DNA of 64,000 bases from Helicobacter mustelae (GTDB lineage: Bacteria; Campylobacterota; Campylobacteria; Campylobacterales; Helicobacteraceae). The position numbers were made by a program, and so were the translations under genes. How positions within the stretch are numbered: position 1 is the stretch's first letter; the number at the start of each line of letters is the position of its first letter. Under the pieces are notes generated by a model. It ran no database searches, was not told the origin of the DNA, and was given only the letters and a program-made list of their open reading frames with translations. The stretch covers positions 434,001-498,000 of the forward strand of contig NZ_LS483446.1 in assembly GCF_900476215.1 (NCBI RefSeq). Reading direction: 5' to 3'. Shown piece by piece: positions 34,152 through 43,569 of this stretch.

Positions 34152-35750
34152 TTATCGGCCTTGGTGGCTTAGTTTTTGGAATGCCTCTAGGGTTTTTTTG
34201 GGTTTTTGGGTCTTGAGATGCTCTTTGATGCGCAGGTAGCCATCTTTGATAGAATCCGCCTCCCCATAGATATAGAGTGCCGCGCCAGCATTCATGCAGA
34301 CAAGATCGAGCCTAGGGGAAGGCTCTGCGCGCAAGATCTCCCAAGCAATTTGGCGATTTTTTTGCACATCTCCGCCTTTGAGCTCTGCATAGTCTACATA
34401 TTCTAGCCCTAGGCTCTGGGGTGTGAAGAGATAGGTTTTTTGATCCTTGCCGTGCAATTCGGTGATCTGTGTGGGAGTGGTGAGAGAAATCTCATCATAG
34501 CCATCCATGCCACTTACTACCAGGGCACGCTGTATGCCTAGGATTTGCAGGGTTTGGGCGAGCACCTCGGTGTATTTTGGATCAAAAACCCCCAAAATTT
34601 GGTGAGTGTTGCAAGAGGGGTTGATGAGCGGACCGATGAGATTGAATAATGTTTTAAATCCCAATTCCTTGCGTATGGTTGCGAGTTTTTTGAGTGTGTA
34701 GTGGAATTTTTGCGCAAACAAAAAAGTAAAGTGTAGTTTTTCATAGCAGTGGATGCAGATTTCTGGCGACATTTGGATATTGACCCCCAGTGCCTCCAAA
34801 AGGTCTGCGCTTCCGCATTGGCTGGTGGCAGCGCGATTGCCGTGTTTGAGCACATTCACGCCCATGCTTGCCAGAATGATGCTAGAGATCGTGGAGACAT
34901 TGAAGGTCTTGTGCATACTCCCTCCAGTGCCTACGATATCTAAGCGCTTTTCTCCTCTTTTGGGCTTGGGGAATTCCAGGGATTTGTTGCGCAAAAGAGA
35001 GCTAAAGCCTGCAAGTTCTTGGGCGTTTAGGCCTTTGATCTCAAGGCTTGTGAGAAGTGAGGCAATTTGGCCTTCAGAGAGATTGCCCTCTGTGATCTCA
35101 TCCATCATGTCATAGGCTTCTTGGAAGCTAAAATTCTGCTGTTGCAGGGCTTTTTTGAGCAGGATCAAAATGGGGGTTTCCTCGCGCTTGTAATGCAAGA
35201 AATTGCTAAACATTTTCAGACCATCTGTGCTGCCAATGGATTCTGGATGGAATTGCACGCCTATGAGTGGATATTCTTTGTGCTCGATTGCCATGATTTC
35301 TCCATCACTGCTTTTTGCTGTGATTTCCAGGCATTCTGGCAGATCGCATTCCCTGCCCACGAGAGAGTGATAACGTGTGATGAGCGTGTTTTGCGGGATG
35401 CCGCGAAAGAGCCCGCGGGATTTGTGGGATAGGGGTTGTATCTTGCCATGTAGGATGTTTTTTGCCTGCACGATTGGCATGCCAAAGCTGGCCATGATGG
35501 CCTGATGTCCCAGGCAGATCCCAAGAATGGGGATTTTTTTGTAAAACTTCTGAATGACTTCCATGGAAATCCCTGCTTCTTTTGGGGTTTTGGGACCTGG
35601 GCCGATGATGATGTGGCTTGGGTTTAGTTCCTGGATTTGCTCGCATGTAATTTTGTCGCTACGCACTACCAAGACTTTTTGATGCAGCATGCAAAATGCT
35701 TGATAGATGTTGTAGGTGAAAGAATCATAATTATCAATAAGCAGCAGCAT
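34152..35750 (-). CDS. trpD: Fused anthranilate synthase glutaminase (TrpG) and anthranilate phosphoribosyltransferase (TrpD)
   Basis: The protein supplies ammonia from glutamine to TrpE and then joins anthranilate to PRPP, the first two steps of tryptophan synthesis. I use the ATG overlapping the trpE stop (TGATG), 532 residues; a GTG one codon earlier is also possible. Residues 1-190 are a class I glutamine amidotransferase with catalytic Cys79 in GICLGHQA and the His/Glu pair in QFHPES near 166-170. From about 200 the TrpD domain follows, with IVGTGGSMHKTFNVST (PRPP-binding GTGG) and KHGNRAATSQCGSADLLEALG. Campylobacter jejuni has the same fusion at about this length. trpC, trpF, trpB and trpA are not adjacent. 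Confidence 0.96.
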   Translation of the reverse strand: MLLLIDNYDSFTYNIYQAFCMLHQKVLVVRSDKITCEQIQELNPSHIIIGPGPKTPKEAGISMEVIQKFYKKIPILGICLGHQAIMASFGMPIVQAKNILHGKIQPLSHKSRGLFRGIPQNTLITRYHSLVGRECDLPECLEITAKSSDGEIMAIEHKEYPLIGVQFHPESIGSTDGLKMFSNFLHYKREETPILILLKKALQQQNFSFQEAYDMMDEITEGNLSEGQIASLLTSLEIKGLNAQELAGFSSLLRNKSLEFPKPKRGEKRLDIVGTGGSMHKTFNVSTISSIILASMGVNVLKHGNRAATSQCGSADLLEALGVNIQMSPEICIHCYEKLHFTFLFAQKFHYTLKKLATIRKELGFKTLFNLIGPLINPSCNTHQILGVFDPKYTEVLAQTLQILGIQRALVVSGMDGYDEISLTTPTQITELHGKDQKTYLFTPQSLGLEYVDYAELKGGDVQKNRQIAWEILRAEPSPRLDLVCMNAGAALYIYGEADSIKDGYLRIKEHLKTQKPKKTLEAFQKLSHQGR

Positions 35751-37180
35751 CACTCTCCCTTTTCTTGCAAGATTGCGCTAGTAAGCGCGCGCATTTTATT
35801 TTGCGTCTCCAAAAACTCTAGCTCACCCCTTGAGTCTTGCACGATCCCAGCGCCCGCTTGTAGATGGTAGATGCCATTTTGATAGACTGCGGTGCGAATG
35901 GTGATGGCGCTGTCAAAATTGCCATTGCCATCAAAATATCCAATGAGGCCGCCATAGATACCGCGCTGATGGGGTTCTAGTGCATAGAGGGTTTTGATGG
36001 CCTGGATCTTTGGCGCTCCACTCACCGTGCCTGCAGGGAATGTCGCAAAAATCGCATCTTTGTGACTATAAGATCCATCAAAATCCCCCTCCACCTGTGA
36101 GACGATGTGCATCACTTGGGAATAGCGCTCAATGTTTTTAAACTTCGTGACTTCCACGCTACCGATCTTGGCTACCTTTCCGATGTCATTTCTAGCAAGA
36201 TCTAGGAGCATTAAATGCTCAGCATTTTCTTTTTCATCATTTTTGAGTTCTGCCTCTAGTGCCAGATCTTGGGCGGTGTTTTTCCCACGTTTGCGCGTAC
36301 CTGCGATGGGGGCAATGAGGATTTTTTGTTGATGGATTTTTATCATCATTTCTGGGCTTGTGCCAAAGAGTTGAAATCCTCCAAAATCAAAATAAAACAT
36401 ATAAGGGCTAGGATTGTTTTGACGCAGGCGCTTGTAGGCATCAATGGGGGGTAGGGCGCTTTGGATTTGCATGCTAGTAGATGCCACGCATTGCAAAAGA
36501 TTGCCCGCAGTAATTTCTTTTTTGATTTTTTCTACCATCTCTAGGAAATCCTCCTTGGGGCTGGGGGAGAGGATTTTGCTAGGATGGAAATCTTGTTCCA
36601 AATCCTTGGGGCTAAGGTTTTTGATTTTTTCCTCTAGCTTTTTTATGCGTTTTAAGAGATCAAGAGGGCTTTTTTCCTTGGCATAATTGATGCTAACAAG
36701 ATAGGCACAATCATGCAGATGATCAAAGATCAAAAAATCTCTACCAAACAAAAATGCACATTCATAGGTTTGCATACTTTTCTTTTTGTGGTTTTTGATT
36801 CCTTCAATTTCTTGGAAAAATTCAAATCCAAGATAGCCTATGCCGCGCATTGGCAGTGGAAAATCTTGAGTTTTTGCCTCTGGAGAAAGGGAGCCAAAAA
36901 ATTCCACCCAATCCAAAAAATCCTTGCTAGGATCCATGGCGCTAAGACTTGTTTTTGTCTGATTTTCTAGCAAAAAATAAGCATCATTTTCTTTGATGAG
37001 ACAAAAGGCAGGGGATAGCAGCATCAGCGAATAGCGACCCTTTCCGGTTTCTTGGTAGGCAGATTCTAGCAGTGCCTTGGCTTTGAGATCTTGTAAGATC
37101 ATGATGGGGGTTAGGCTGTGGGATGGGATTTTTTGGATCTGGATTTGTCCTTGAGTCTTGAGATGGAAGTCAAAAAACAT
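35750..37180 (-). CDS. trpE: Anthranilate synthase component I TrpE
   Basis: TrpE converts chorismate and ammonia to anthranilate. I start at MFFDFHLKTQGQ, which has AGAGG upstream (476 residues); an in-frame extension of 58 codons is hydrophobic and unlike the family. Conserved chorismate-binding blocks are LLQCVASTSMQI near 230-241 (the usual site is Q-x-V-x-S), GTSPEMMIKI near 270-279, IAGTRKRGKN near 288-297, LMLLDLARNDIGKVA near 316-330, FPAGTVSGAPKIQA near 383-396 and RGIYGGLIGYF near 408-418. The GAGIV motif is also present. It is coupled to trpGD. Confidence 0.95.
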   Translation of the reverse strand: MFFDFHLKTQGQIQIQKIPSHSLTPIMILQDLKAKALLESAYQETGKGRYSLMLLSPAFCLIKENDAYFLLENQTKTSLSAMDPSKDFLDWVEFFGSLSPEAKTQDFPLPMRGIGYLGFEFFQEIEGIKNHKKKSMQTYECAFLFGRDFLIFDHLHDCAYLVSINYAKEKSPLDLLKRIKKLEEKIKNLSPKDLEQDFHPSKILSPSPKEDFLEMVEKIKKEITAGNLLQCVASTSMQIQSALPPIDAYKRLRQNNPSPYMFYFDFGGFQLFGTSPEMMIKIHQQKILIAPIAGTRKRGKNTAQDLALEAELKNDEKENAEHLMLLDLARNDIGKVAKIGSVEVTKFKNIERYSQVMHIVSQVEGDFDGSYSHKDAIFATFPAGTVSGAPKIQAIKTLYALEPHQRGIYGGLIGYFDGNGNFDSAITIRTAVYQNGIYHLQAGAGIVQDSRGELEFLETQNKMRALTSAILQEKGE

Positions 37181-37243
37181 AAAAAACCTCTTTGATTCTT
37201 TGGTATGGAGTTTGGGAATTTTGCAATCTGTAAAATCATGAAA

Positions 37244-37249
37244 AGTATA
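37244..37249 (-). promoter_or_regulatory. -10 element before trpE
   Basis: TATACT on the minus strand, in TTTACTATACTTTTC, lies about 64 bases before the trpE ATG. No tryptophan-rich leader peptide or attenuator hairpin was seen between it and trpE. Confidence 0.42.
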
Positions 37250-37271
37250 GTAAAAGAGACTTAAATTTTTG

Positions 37272-37277
37272 TAGAAT
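37272..37277 (+). promoter_or_regulatory. -10 element for the hefABC operon (candidate)
   Basis: TAGAAT in TTTTTGTAGAATAGC resembles the other TTAGAAT promoters of this window. It is about 208 bases before hefA; a second candidate, TATATT, lies near 37375. A long leader would follow if the first is used. Confidence 0.35.
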
Positions 37278-37484
37278 AGCGAGTTTAAATAACAACAAGG
37301 CAAGAAAAAAACAACGAGATAAAACAAGCAAAAATCCCAAACAAAAGGTAACATAATTTTTAGTTGTTTATGCCACTATATTACTTTTTTGTGCTACCAT
37401 ACCGTTATTTTTTGAGATGGGGCGAACGCTTTATTTCAAAAAGCAGTGGAGTTTCACAAAAATCCATGGCAATAAGGAGCTTTT

Positions 37485-38798
37485 ATGGCAAAAAGATTTT
37501 TATGGATTGTCTTGGTGTGTATGATTGGCGCACATGCTGCAAATTTAGATGATACAGAGCAGTTAAGCATTATGGCAGATATTCGTGAGTTGCAAAAAGG
37601 CGCGGTCAAAAAATACGCTCTGCAGGATTTGTTGAAAGCCGCAGATTCCAATTATTCTCTGCAAAGCAAAGCCCTAGCGACTCTACAAAGCAAAAAAGAT
37701 GTGATGATTCAGACGCTGCGTGGATTTATCCCATCAGTGAATATCAAATACAAATTCAACAACAATGAGCGTACGCAGAGCATCTATCGAAACTATAACA
37801 CCCAACAGGGTTTGGGGACTTTTACATTCAATCTCTTTAATGGCTATGCAGACATCAATGCCATTAAAGAAAAAAATGCCACCTATCTCTCCAAGCTAGC
37901 AGATGAGGGCTACACAAGGGAAAATATCTATCTGCAAGTCGCGCAGCAGTATTATGGGTATTTTGATAATTTGGTACGACTTATTTCGCTACAAAAAAAA
38001 TTCCGCCAAATCCAATCAGATGTGGCAAGGGTGGACAAGCTCTATACCCAGGGGCTTTCTCCCATTGATGATCTAGAATCACTCAAGGCCCAAGCCTCTC
38101 AGAGTGAGTACCAAATCGCCAATGCAAAGCTAGCAATCGAGCAAAATAAATTGATGTTAGAGCTTCTGACCAATCTCAAAGTCGAGGGACTGATCTTTAG
38201 CAAGATTCGCATGCCCAATTTTGGATTGCAGGACCGACTCGACATTATTTCACTCAATGAGCAGATTAATGTATTGCGATACCAAAACAAGCAGATGCAT
38301 TTTTATCCCGTCGTGGATCTGGATGACACCTTTACCTATAACATCGAAAAACCAGCATTTGCAAGAGGGCCACTCTCCTACATCTACCCAACCATCCAAA
38401 ATTCTTTTGGAGCCACAGTGACCATGAAGGTTTTGGATAATGTAGGACTTAGCATCCAAAAACAATCCACCAGGATCGCCCAGCTCTCCAATGAAAAAAT
38501 GCTCACCTACAAAAAACTCGAACAAAAAAAAGATGAAGAGCTCTATCGCATGACGCTAGAAATCGCCCAAAAGCAAATCCAATCTGCAAGAGATAATCTC
38601 AAATCCGCATCCATTGCTTTTGAGAGCAAAAAGAAAAAATATGAGGCAAATTTGATTACTTTCACCGAGTACTTACAAGCCCTTAGTATGAAATTTGATG
38701 CGGAATCCACCTTCAACCAAAGCATCAATAATTTTGAATTTCAAAAGGCAAATTATATTTTTTATAGTGGTCAAAAAATCAAGAACTATATCAACTAA
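37485..38798 (+). CDS. hefA: TolC-family outer membrane efflux protein (HefA-like)
   Basis: This is the outer membrane channel of an RND efflux pump. The 437-residue protein has a signal peptide (KRFLWIVLVCMIGAHAAN) and the repeated helix-rich TolC layout, with many Gln/Ala/Leu heptads such as YLQVAQQYYGYFDNLVRLIS near 147-166 and EIAQKQIQSARDNLKSASIA near 358-377. It ends in KNYIN rather than an aromatic residue. An AAGGAG site precedes the start. Gene order outer-membrane channel, fusion protein, RND pump matches H. pylori hefABC, which exports bile salts and many antibiotics. Confidence 0.92.
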   Translation: MAKRFLWIVLVCMIGAHAANLDDTEQLSIMADIRELQKGAVKKYALQDLLKAADSNYSLQSKALATLQSKKDVMIQTLRGFIPSVNIKYKFNNNERTQSIYRNYNTQQGLGTFTFNLFNGYADINAIKEKNATYLSKLADEGYTRENIYLQVAQQYYGYFDNLVRLISLQKKFRQIQSDVARVDKLYTQGLSPIDDLESLKAQASQSEYQIANAKLAIEQNKLMLELLTNLKVEGLIFSKIRMPNFGLQDRLDIISLNEQINVLRYQNKQMHFYPVVDLDDTFTYNIEKPAFARGPLSYIYPTIQNSFGATVTMKVLDNVGLSIQKQSTRIAQLSNEKMLTYKKLEQKKDEELYRMTLEIAQKQIQSARDNLKSASIAFESKKKKYEANLITFTEYLQALSMKFDAESTFNQSINNFEFQKANYIFYSGQKIKNYIN

Positions 38799-38807
38799 GG
38801 AGTAGAT

Positions 38808-39506
38808 ATGAAAAAAATATTAATCCATCTCTTCTGTGGCCTGGGATTGTCTTTTGGCGTGGATGTTTATGCGATTTTTAACATCCAAGCAGTCCAGGAC
38901 TCTGATCTCGCACTGGATAGCTCTGGGATTGTGGGTTCTTTGTATGTGGATGTGGGAAGCGTGGTCAAAAAGGGGGATGTGTTGCTAAAACTTGTCAATG
39001 ATGACAAGGTAGCCCAGGCTTCTTCAACTAAGCAGCAATATATTTTTGCCAAAAATCAGTATCTGCGCTACCAAAAAACCGGTGGTGCGGTGGATAAGAA
39101 TTCCATGGAGCAATACTATTCCAATTATAAAAAACTTGAGGCAGATTATAATTATTCCCAGACTTTGATTGAAAAAACCATTCTTAGGGCATCCTTTGAT
39201 GGCGTCATTGCTGCGCGTTATATTCAGCTAGGAGATGGCGTGGGCTCTACTGCTACAAAATTATTTCGCCTTGTAAGTCATGACAAAAAATTTGTCATTG
39301 AATTTGACTCCAAATACATCCATCAGGTAAAAGTGGGGGATGTGTTTTATTATTCTGTTGATGGGAGCAGTGATAAAAAACAAGTGGTTATCACAAAAAT
39401 CTACCCCACCATTGACATCAACACCAGAAAGGTGAGCGCAGAGGCTAAGGCAGATCAAAAAATGATCCCTGGAATCTTTGGCGATGGTTTCATAAGGACG
39501 AAGTAA
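38808..39506 (+). CDS. hefB: Membrane fusion protein of RND efflux pump (HefB-like)
   Basis: This periplasmic adaptor joins the RND pump and the outer membrane channel. The 232 residues are short for the family but close to H. pylori HefB. There is a signal peptide (KKILIHLFCGLGLSFGVDV), a biotinyl-lipoyl-like segment GIVGSLYVDVGSVVKKGDVLLKL, a short helical hairpin near 70-115, and the returning lipoyl strand TILRASFDGVIAARYIQLGDGVG near 126-148, followed by a beta-barrel part. The stop overlaps the start of hefC (TAATG). Confidence 0.92.
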   Translation: MKKILIHLFCGLGLSFGVDVYAIFNIQAVQDSDLALDSSGIVGSLYVDVGSVVKKGDVLLKLVNDDKVAQASSTKQQYIFAKNQYLRYQKTGGAVDKNSMEQYYSNYKKLEADYNYSQTLIEKTILRASFDGVIAARYIQLGDGVGSTATKLFRLVSHDKKFVIEFDSKYIHQVKVGDVFYYSVDGSSDKKQVVITKIYPTIDINTRKVSAEAKADQKMIPGIFGDGFIRTK

Positions 39507-42500
39507 TGTATAAATTTGCGATACAACGGCCCATCACCACGCTGATGTTTGCCATTGCGGTGATGTTTTTTGGGATTTTGGGGATCAAAAAAATCCCCGT
39601 GGCTTTGTTTCCCAATATCGATTTTCCTATCATCGTTATTTCTACGACCTATCCTGGAGGTAGCCCAGAGATCATTGAGAGCAAGGTGACAGACAAGGTC
39701 GAAGAAGCGGTAATGGGGATTGATGGCGTGAAAAAAATCACCTCCAATAGTGCGCGAAATGTGAGCATCGTGGTGGTGGAATTTTATTTAGAAAAGCCTG
39801 TAGAGCAAGCAATGACAGATGTCATTGGCAAGATTTCTTCCATAAAATTTGATGATTCTAACATCCAGCAGCCATCCATTCGAAAATTTGACACCAGTGG
39901 ACAGGCGATTATCTCTCTTTTTATGAGCAGCAAGCAAAAGGGGCCAACAGAAATTATGAGGCATGCGGACTTGATTGTTAAGCCAATTTTGCAATCCATC
40001 TTAGGAGTGGGAGGCGTGCAGCTCAATGGTTATCGCGAGCGCCAGATTCGCATCTATGCAGACTCCACTTTGATGAATAAATATGGCATTACCTATGATA
40101 ATTTGTTTGGCATGCTTGGGAAGGAAAATCTAGAAGCCAATGGTGGAAGGATTGAGAGTGCAACCAAGGATTTTAGTATCACTGTTGATGCCAATAGCAC
40201 AAGTATCAAAGATATTGCCAACATCCGCATCGGCAAAGATAATGTCAGACTCAGTGATGTGGCCGTGGTGGAGGATGGACTCCAGGAGGAGACCACCTAT
40301 GCGGCATTTAATAATGAACCAGGTGTGATTTTTGAGGTGATGAAGGTCTCTGGTGCCAATGAGCTAGAAGTCGCTGATGGAGTTTACAAGGCACTTCCAA
40401 AGATTCAAGTAGCCAGCCATGGATATGAGATTGTCCCCTTTTTGGATACCACACAATACATCCGACATTCCATCAAAGATGTCCAATTTGACCTCATGCT
40501 AGGGGGAGTGCTGGCAGTTTTGATTGTATTTTTGTTTTTGCGCAGCGTGACAATTACGCTAGTTGCTGCCATAAGTTTGCCCATTTCCATCCTAGGTACA
40601 TTTGCATTGATTGAGATGCTGGGCCATACGCTTAATATGATGACGATGATGGCGCTGACTTTGGCTATTGGCATCATCATTGATGACGCCATTGTGGTGA
40701 TTGAGAATATCCACAAAAAGCTAGAGCTTGGCATGAGTAAAAAACAAGCAGCCTATGAGGGTGTGAATGAAATTGCCTTTGCTATCATCGCGATTTCTGC
40801 GATGCTGCTCTCTGTGTTTGTTCCTATTGCCAACATGTCAGGGATCATTGGCAAATTTTTTGCAAGCTTTGGGGTTACTGTGGCACTTGCGATTGTGATC
40901 TCTTATGTGGTTGTTATCACTGTGATCCCAATGGTAAGTTCTTTGATTGTGAGCTCCAAGCAATCCAGATTCTATCACTTCACTGAGCCGTTCTTCAATG
41001 GCATGGAGAATTTTTATCTCAAGATTTTAAGGCTTGGGCTTTCTCATAAGCTGCTTTTTAGCGCCTTGACTTTTTTGATTTTTGGGTTTTCGATTTATGT
41101 TGCCAAGGGCCTTGGCATGGAATTCATGCTCAAAGAAGATAAATCACAATTTTATGTATGGCTAGAGACAAGTCCAGGAATCAGCATCCATGAGATGAAG
41201 GTGCGCACATTGGCTTTGCAAGAGGCAATCGCTAAGCATGAGGAGATTGAATATACCACTTTGCAGGTGGGTTATGGATCCATCCAAAGCATCTTTAAGG
41301 CTAAGATTTATGCCAAAATGAAACCCATTGAAGAGCGCAAGATTTCGCAGTTTGATATGATGAAATCCATCACAGATGAACTCAAAAAAATGCCACAGGC
41401 AAAGGGACTCAATGTCTTTAGCTCAGAAGTGCCTGTGCTAGGCGGTGGGGATAGTACACCCTTCCAGGTTACTATCTATGGTATGACGCAGCAGGCGGTG
41501 GATAAAAGTGTGGCAAAACTCAAAAAAATGCTTGATGAAGATCCGCGCTTCCAGGGCAAGATTACTAATTATCACACCAGCACTTCAGATATTCAGCCCG
41601 AATACAAAATCACGGTTCTGCGACAGAATGCTGATAAATACGGGGTTAGGACCCAGGAGATCGCAAATGTCGTGAGTGCGGCATTTTCTGGTGTCAACCA
41701 AGCAGCCTACTTCAAACAAGGTGGCAAGGAATACAAGATTACCATGCGTGTGCCTGATGATGAACGAGTCTCTGTAGATGACATTAGAAAGCTTCAGGTA
41801 ATGAATTCCTCAGGGAAATTGATGTTTTTGGATGGGCTTGTAGAGATTACAAGATCCCAGTCCCCCTCGCTCATCAATCGCTATGGTCGCCAGCGCAGCG
41901 TGACTGTATATGCTGCTCCTTTGAAAAATTCTGGGCTTTCTTTGGGAAGCATGATTTCTATTGTGCAGACAAACTCCAAAGATTGGCTAGAAGAGGGTGT
42001 GAATTTCGCCTTTAGCGGGGAATCAAACAATGCAGCAGAATCTGCTGCTTCTTTCATGACAGCAATCATCACGGCATTTATTTTGATTTATTTGATTTTG
42101 GCTGCACTGTATGAGTCTTTGCTTGAGCCATTCATCATCATGATCACCATGCCCTTAAGCTTTGCTGGGGTGTTTTTCTCTCTCAAGCTTGCCCATCAGC
42201 CCTTCTCGATGTTTTCTTTCATGGGGCTTATTTTGCTCATTGGAATTGTGGGGAAAAATGCCACATTGCTCATTGATGTAGCAAATGAATATCGCAAGAA
42301 ATTCAAGGCGGGTGTGCATGAGGCCATCATATTTGCCGGGAAGTCTCGTCTGCGCCCGATTTTGATGACTACCATTGCCATGGTTTTTGGTATGCTGCCT
42401 CTAGCCGTAGCCACGGGAAGTGGTTATGCCATGAAGTCTCCCATCGGCATTTCTATGATTGGCGGGTTGTTGATTTCGATGTTTTTGAGTTTGTTGATGG

Positions 42501-42691
42501 TGCCGATCTTGTATGTGATTGTCGCTCCCATTGATGATAAGCTCAAGCGTTTCTATCAGAGTGAAGATGGCGAGGGTATCTTGCAGTCCGTGGTCAAGAA
42601 AATCAAACCTGGCAAAAAAGAAAAAGAAAAGCAAGAAGAGGACAAGGATTCCAAAAAGAAAAAAAAGAAAAAGGATAAGAAAAAAGATTAA
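39506..42691 (+). CDS. hefC: RND efflux pump inner membrane transporter (HefC-like)
   Basis: A proton-driven drug and bile-salt exporter of 1061 residues. The twelve-helix RND plan is clear: a first helix at about 10-30 (TTLMFAIAVMFFGILGI), large periplasmic loops at about 35-330 and 555-840, and two six-helix groups. Conserved ALTLAIGIIIDDAIVVIENI near 387-406 contains the proton-relay Asp pair, and LILLIGIVGKNATLLIDVAN near 910-930 is its counterpart. The last 35 residues are an extreme Lys/Glu/Asp-rich tail, KEKEKQEEDKDSKKKKKKK-type, coded by A-rich DNA. The stop overlaps the next ATG. Confidence 0.95.
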   Translation: MYKFAIQRPITTLMFAIAVMFFGILGIKKIPVALFPNIDFPIIVISTTYPGGSPEIIESKVTDKVEEAVMGIDGVKKITSNSARNVSIVVVEFYLEKPVEQAMTDVIGKISSIKFDDSNIQQPSIRKFDTSGQAIISLFMSSKQKGPTEIMRHADLIVKPILQSILGVGGVQLNGYRERQIRIYADSTLMNKYGITYDNLFGMLGKENLEANGGRIESATKDFSITVDANSTSIKDIANIRIGKDNVRLSDVAVVEDGLQEETTYAAFNNEPGVIFEVMKVSGANELEVADGVYKALPKIQVASHGYEIVPFLDTTQYIRHSIKDVQFDLMLGGVLAVLIVFLFLRSVTITLVAAISLPISILGTFALIEMLGHTLNMMTMMALTLAIGIIIDDAIVVIENIHKKLELGMSKKQAAYEGVNEIAFAIIAISAMLLSVFVPIANMSGIIGKFFASFGVTVALAIVISYVVVITVIPMVSSLIVSSKQSRFYHFTEPFFNGMENFYLKILRLGLSHKLLFSALTFLIFGFSIYVAKGLGMEFMLKEDKSQFYVWLETSPGISIHEMKVRTLALQEAIAKHEEIEYTTLQVGYGSIQSIFKAKIYAKMKPIEERKISQFDMMKSITDELKKMPQAKGLNVFSSEVPVLGGGDSTPFQVTIYGMTQQAVDKSVAKLKKMLDEDPRFQGKITNYHTSTSDIQPEYKITVLRQNADKYGVRTQEIANVVSAAFSGVNQAAYFKQGGKEYKITMRVPDDERVSVDDIRKLQVMNSSGKLMFLDGLVEITRSQSPSLINRYGRQRSVTVYAAPLKNSGLSLGSMISIVQTNSKDWLEEGVNFAFSGESNNAAESAASFMTAIITAFILIYLILAALYESLLEPFIIMITMPLSFAGVFFSLKLAHQPFSMFSFMGLILLIGIVGKNATLLIDVANEYRKKFKAGVHEAIIFAGKSRLRPILMTTIAMVFGMLPLAVATGSGYAMKSPIGISMIGGLLISMFLSLLMVPILYVIVAPIDDKLKRFYQSEDGEGILQSVVKKIKPGKKEKEKQEEDKDSKKKKKKKDKKKD

Positions 42692-43260
42692 TGAGACTAG
42701 TTTTGATTTTATTGCTTGCGTGCCTAGGGTTGCGCGCCTATGATCGCCATAATTTATTTGTGGGTGTTGGTATTGGATTCATCAAAGACATCATTGTCCC
42801 CCAAAGCCCCCAGGGCAAAAGGCGTTTTAGCAATCGCTTTATTGGGGCTTGGAATATCCAGGGAGGATATGAATACAAGCCCTTGCGCATCGTTGGAGTG
42901 CGTGCTTATTTACAATCTGTCATGGGCATCGCTCCCTCTGGTCTTGGCACCTCCATTACTACACAGCTAAGTGTAAACACTGATGTGTTGTTTAACTTCT
43001 TTCATCAAAAGGAAAAAGCCTTTGGCGTCTATGGGGGCATTGGTTTTGGATATACGCAAAAACAAGAACTCGTTGTGCAAAACAACGGCAATAATGCCAA
43101 GACTGCTTATGGCTTGTTTTTGTTTAATGTAGGGCTTGAGGCGGCTATTGATGACAATAATCATGTACAGCTTGGCGTGAAAATCCCCGCTTTCACAGCC
43201 CCAAGGAGAGCTTCCCCCGTCCCTTTGGATGTTATGCTTTCTTATAATTACAGCTTTTAG
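42691..43260 (+). CDS. Helicobacter-type outer membrane beta-barrel protein
   Basis: A 189-residue protein coupled to hefC. It has a signal peptide (MRLVLILLLACLGLRAYD) and alternating beta strands (HNLFVGVGIGFIKDI, GGYEYKPLRIVGVRAYLQSV, GVYGGIGFGYTQKQ, GLFLFNVGLEAAID). The C-terminus is LSYNYSF, with a terminal Phe and alternating aromatic residues, the BAM recognition signature of outer membrane proteins. Its place in the efflux operon suggests a related surface role, which is inference; H. pylori also carries a small outer membrane protein gene after hefC. Confidence 0.82.
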   Translation: MRLVLILLLACLGLRAYDRHNLFVGVGIGFIKDIIVPQSPQGKRRFSNRFIGAWNIQGGYEYKPLRIVGVRAYLQSVMGIAPSGLGTSITTQLSVNTDVLFNFFHQKEKAFGVYGGIGFGYTQKQELVVQNNGNNAKTAYGLFLFNVGLEAAIDDNNHVQLGVKIPAFTAPRRASPVPLDVMLSYNYSF

Positions 43261-43569
43261 TTTTTTTGACTTTTGGCCCTCTTAGGGTTTGTTTTGGATG
43301 GGTGTCTGCTAAGTCTTGTTTTTTGTCTACTGCCCATCAATCAAGAATGTGGCTTTTTCATTGCGTGGGAGATTTGGAGGGTTTGGGATTTTTTTGGCGA
43401 AGTTTTTGAATTTTTTCAGGCAAGCTTGAATAAGGAGGCATTTTAGTAGGAGTTTACAAGGGGGATGGGGAAGATTTGGCAGGAATTGGGAAGCTTTGTG
43501 GATCTGTGAGATTGAAAGAAGTCTCTAGGCTTCTTTGCTAAAAAATCTAATCCCCCTCCTTTGGAGGTG
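43261..43569. other. Intergenic stretch between the OMP gene and the His-rich gene
   Basis: Convergent gene ends. A short CCCT-CTT-AGGG stem with TTTGTTTT at 43277-43295 may end the hef transcript. On the minus strand, the sequence after the His-rich gene has CCTCC-AAA-GGAGG at 43552-43564 and a GAAG/CTTC hairpin near 43511-43527. No gene seen. Confidence 0.5.

Noticed and set aside
37181-37354. 58-codon N-terminal extension of TrpE or a leader peptide
   Set aside because: The extension is hydrophobic and unlike TrpE, has no tryptophan-rich run, and an ATG with AGAGG follows at the family start.
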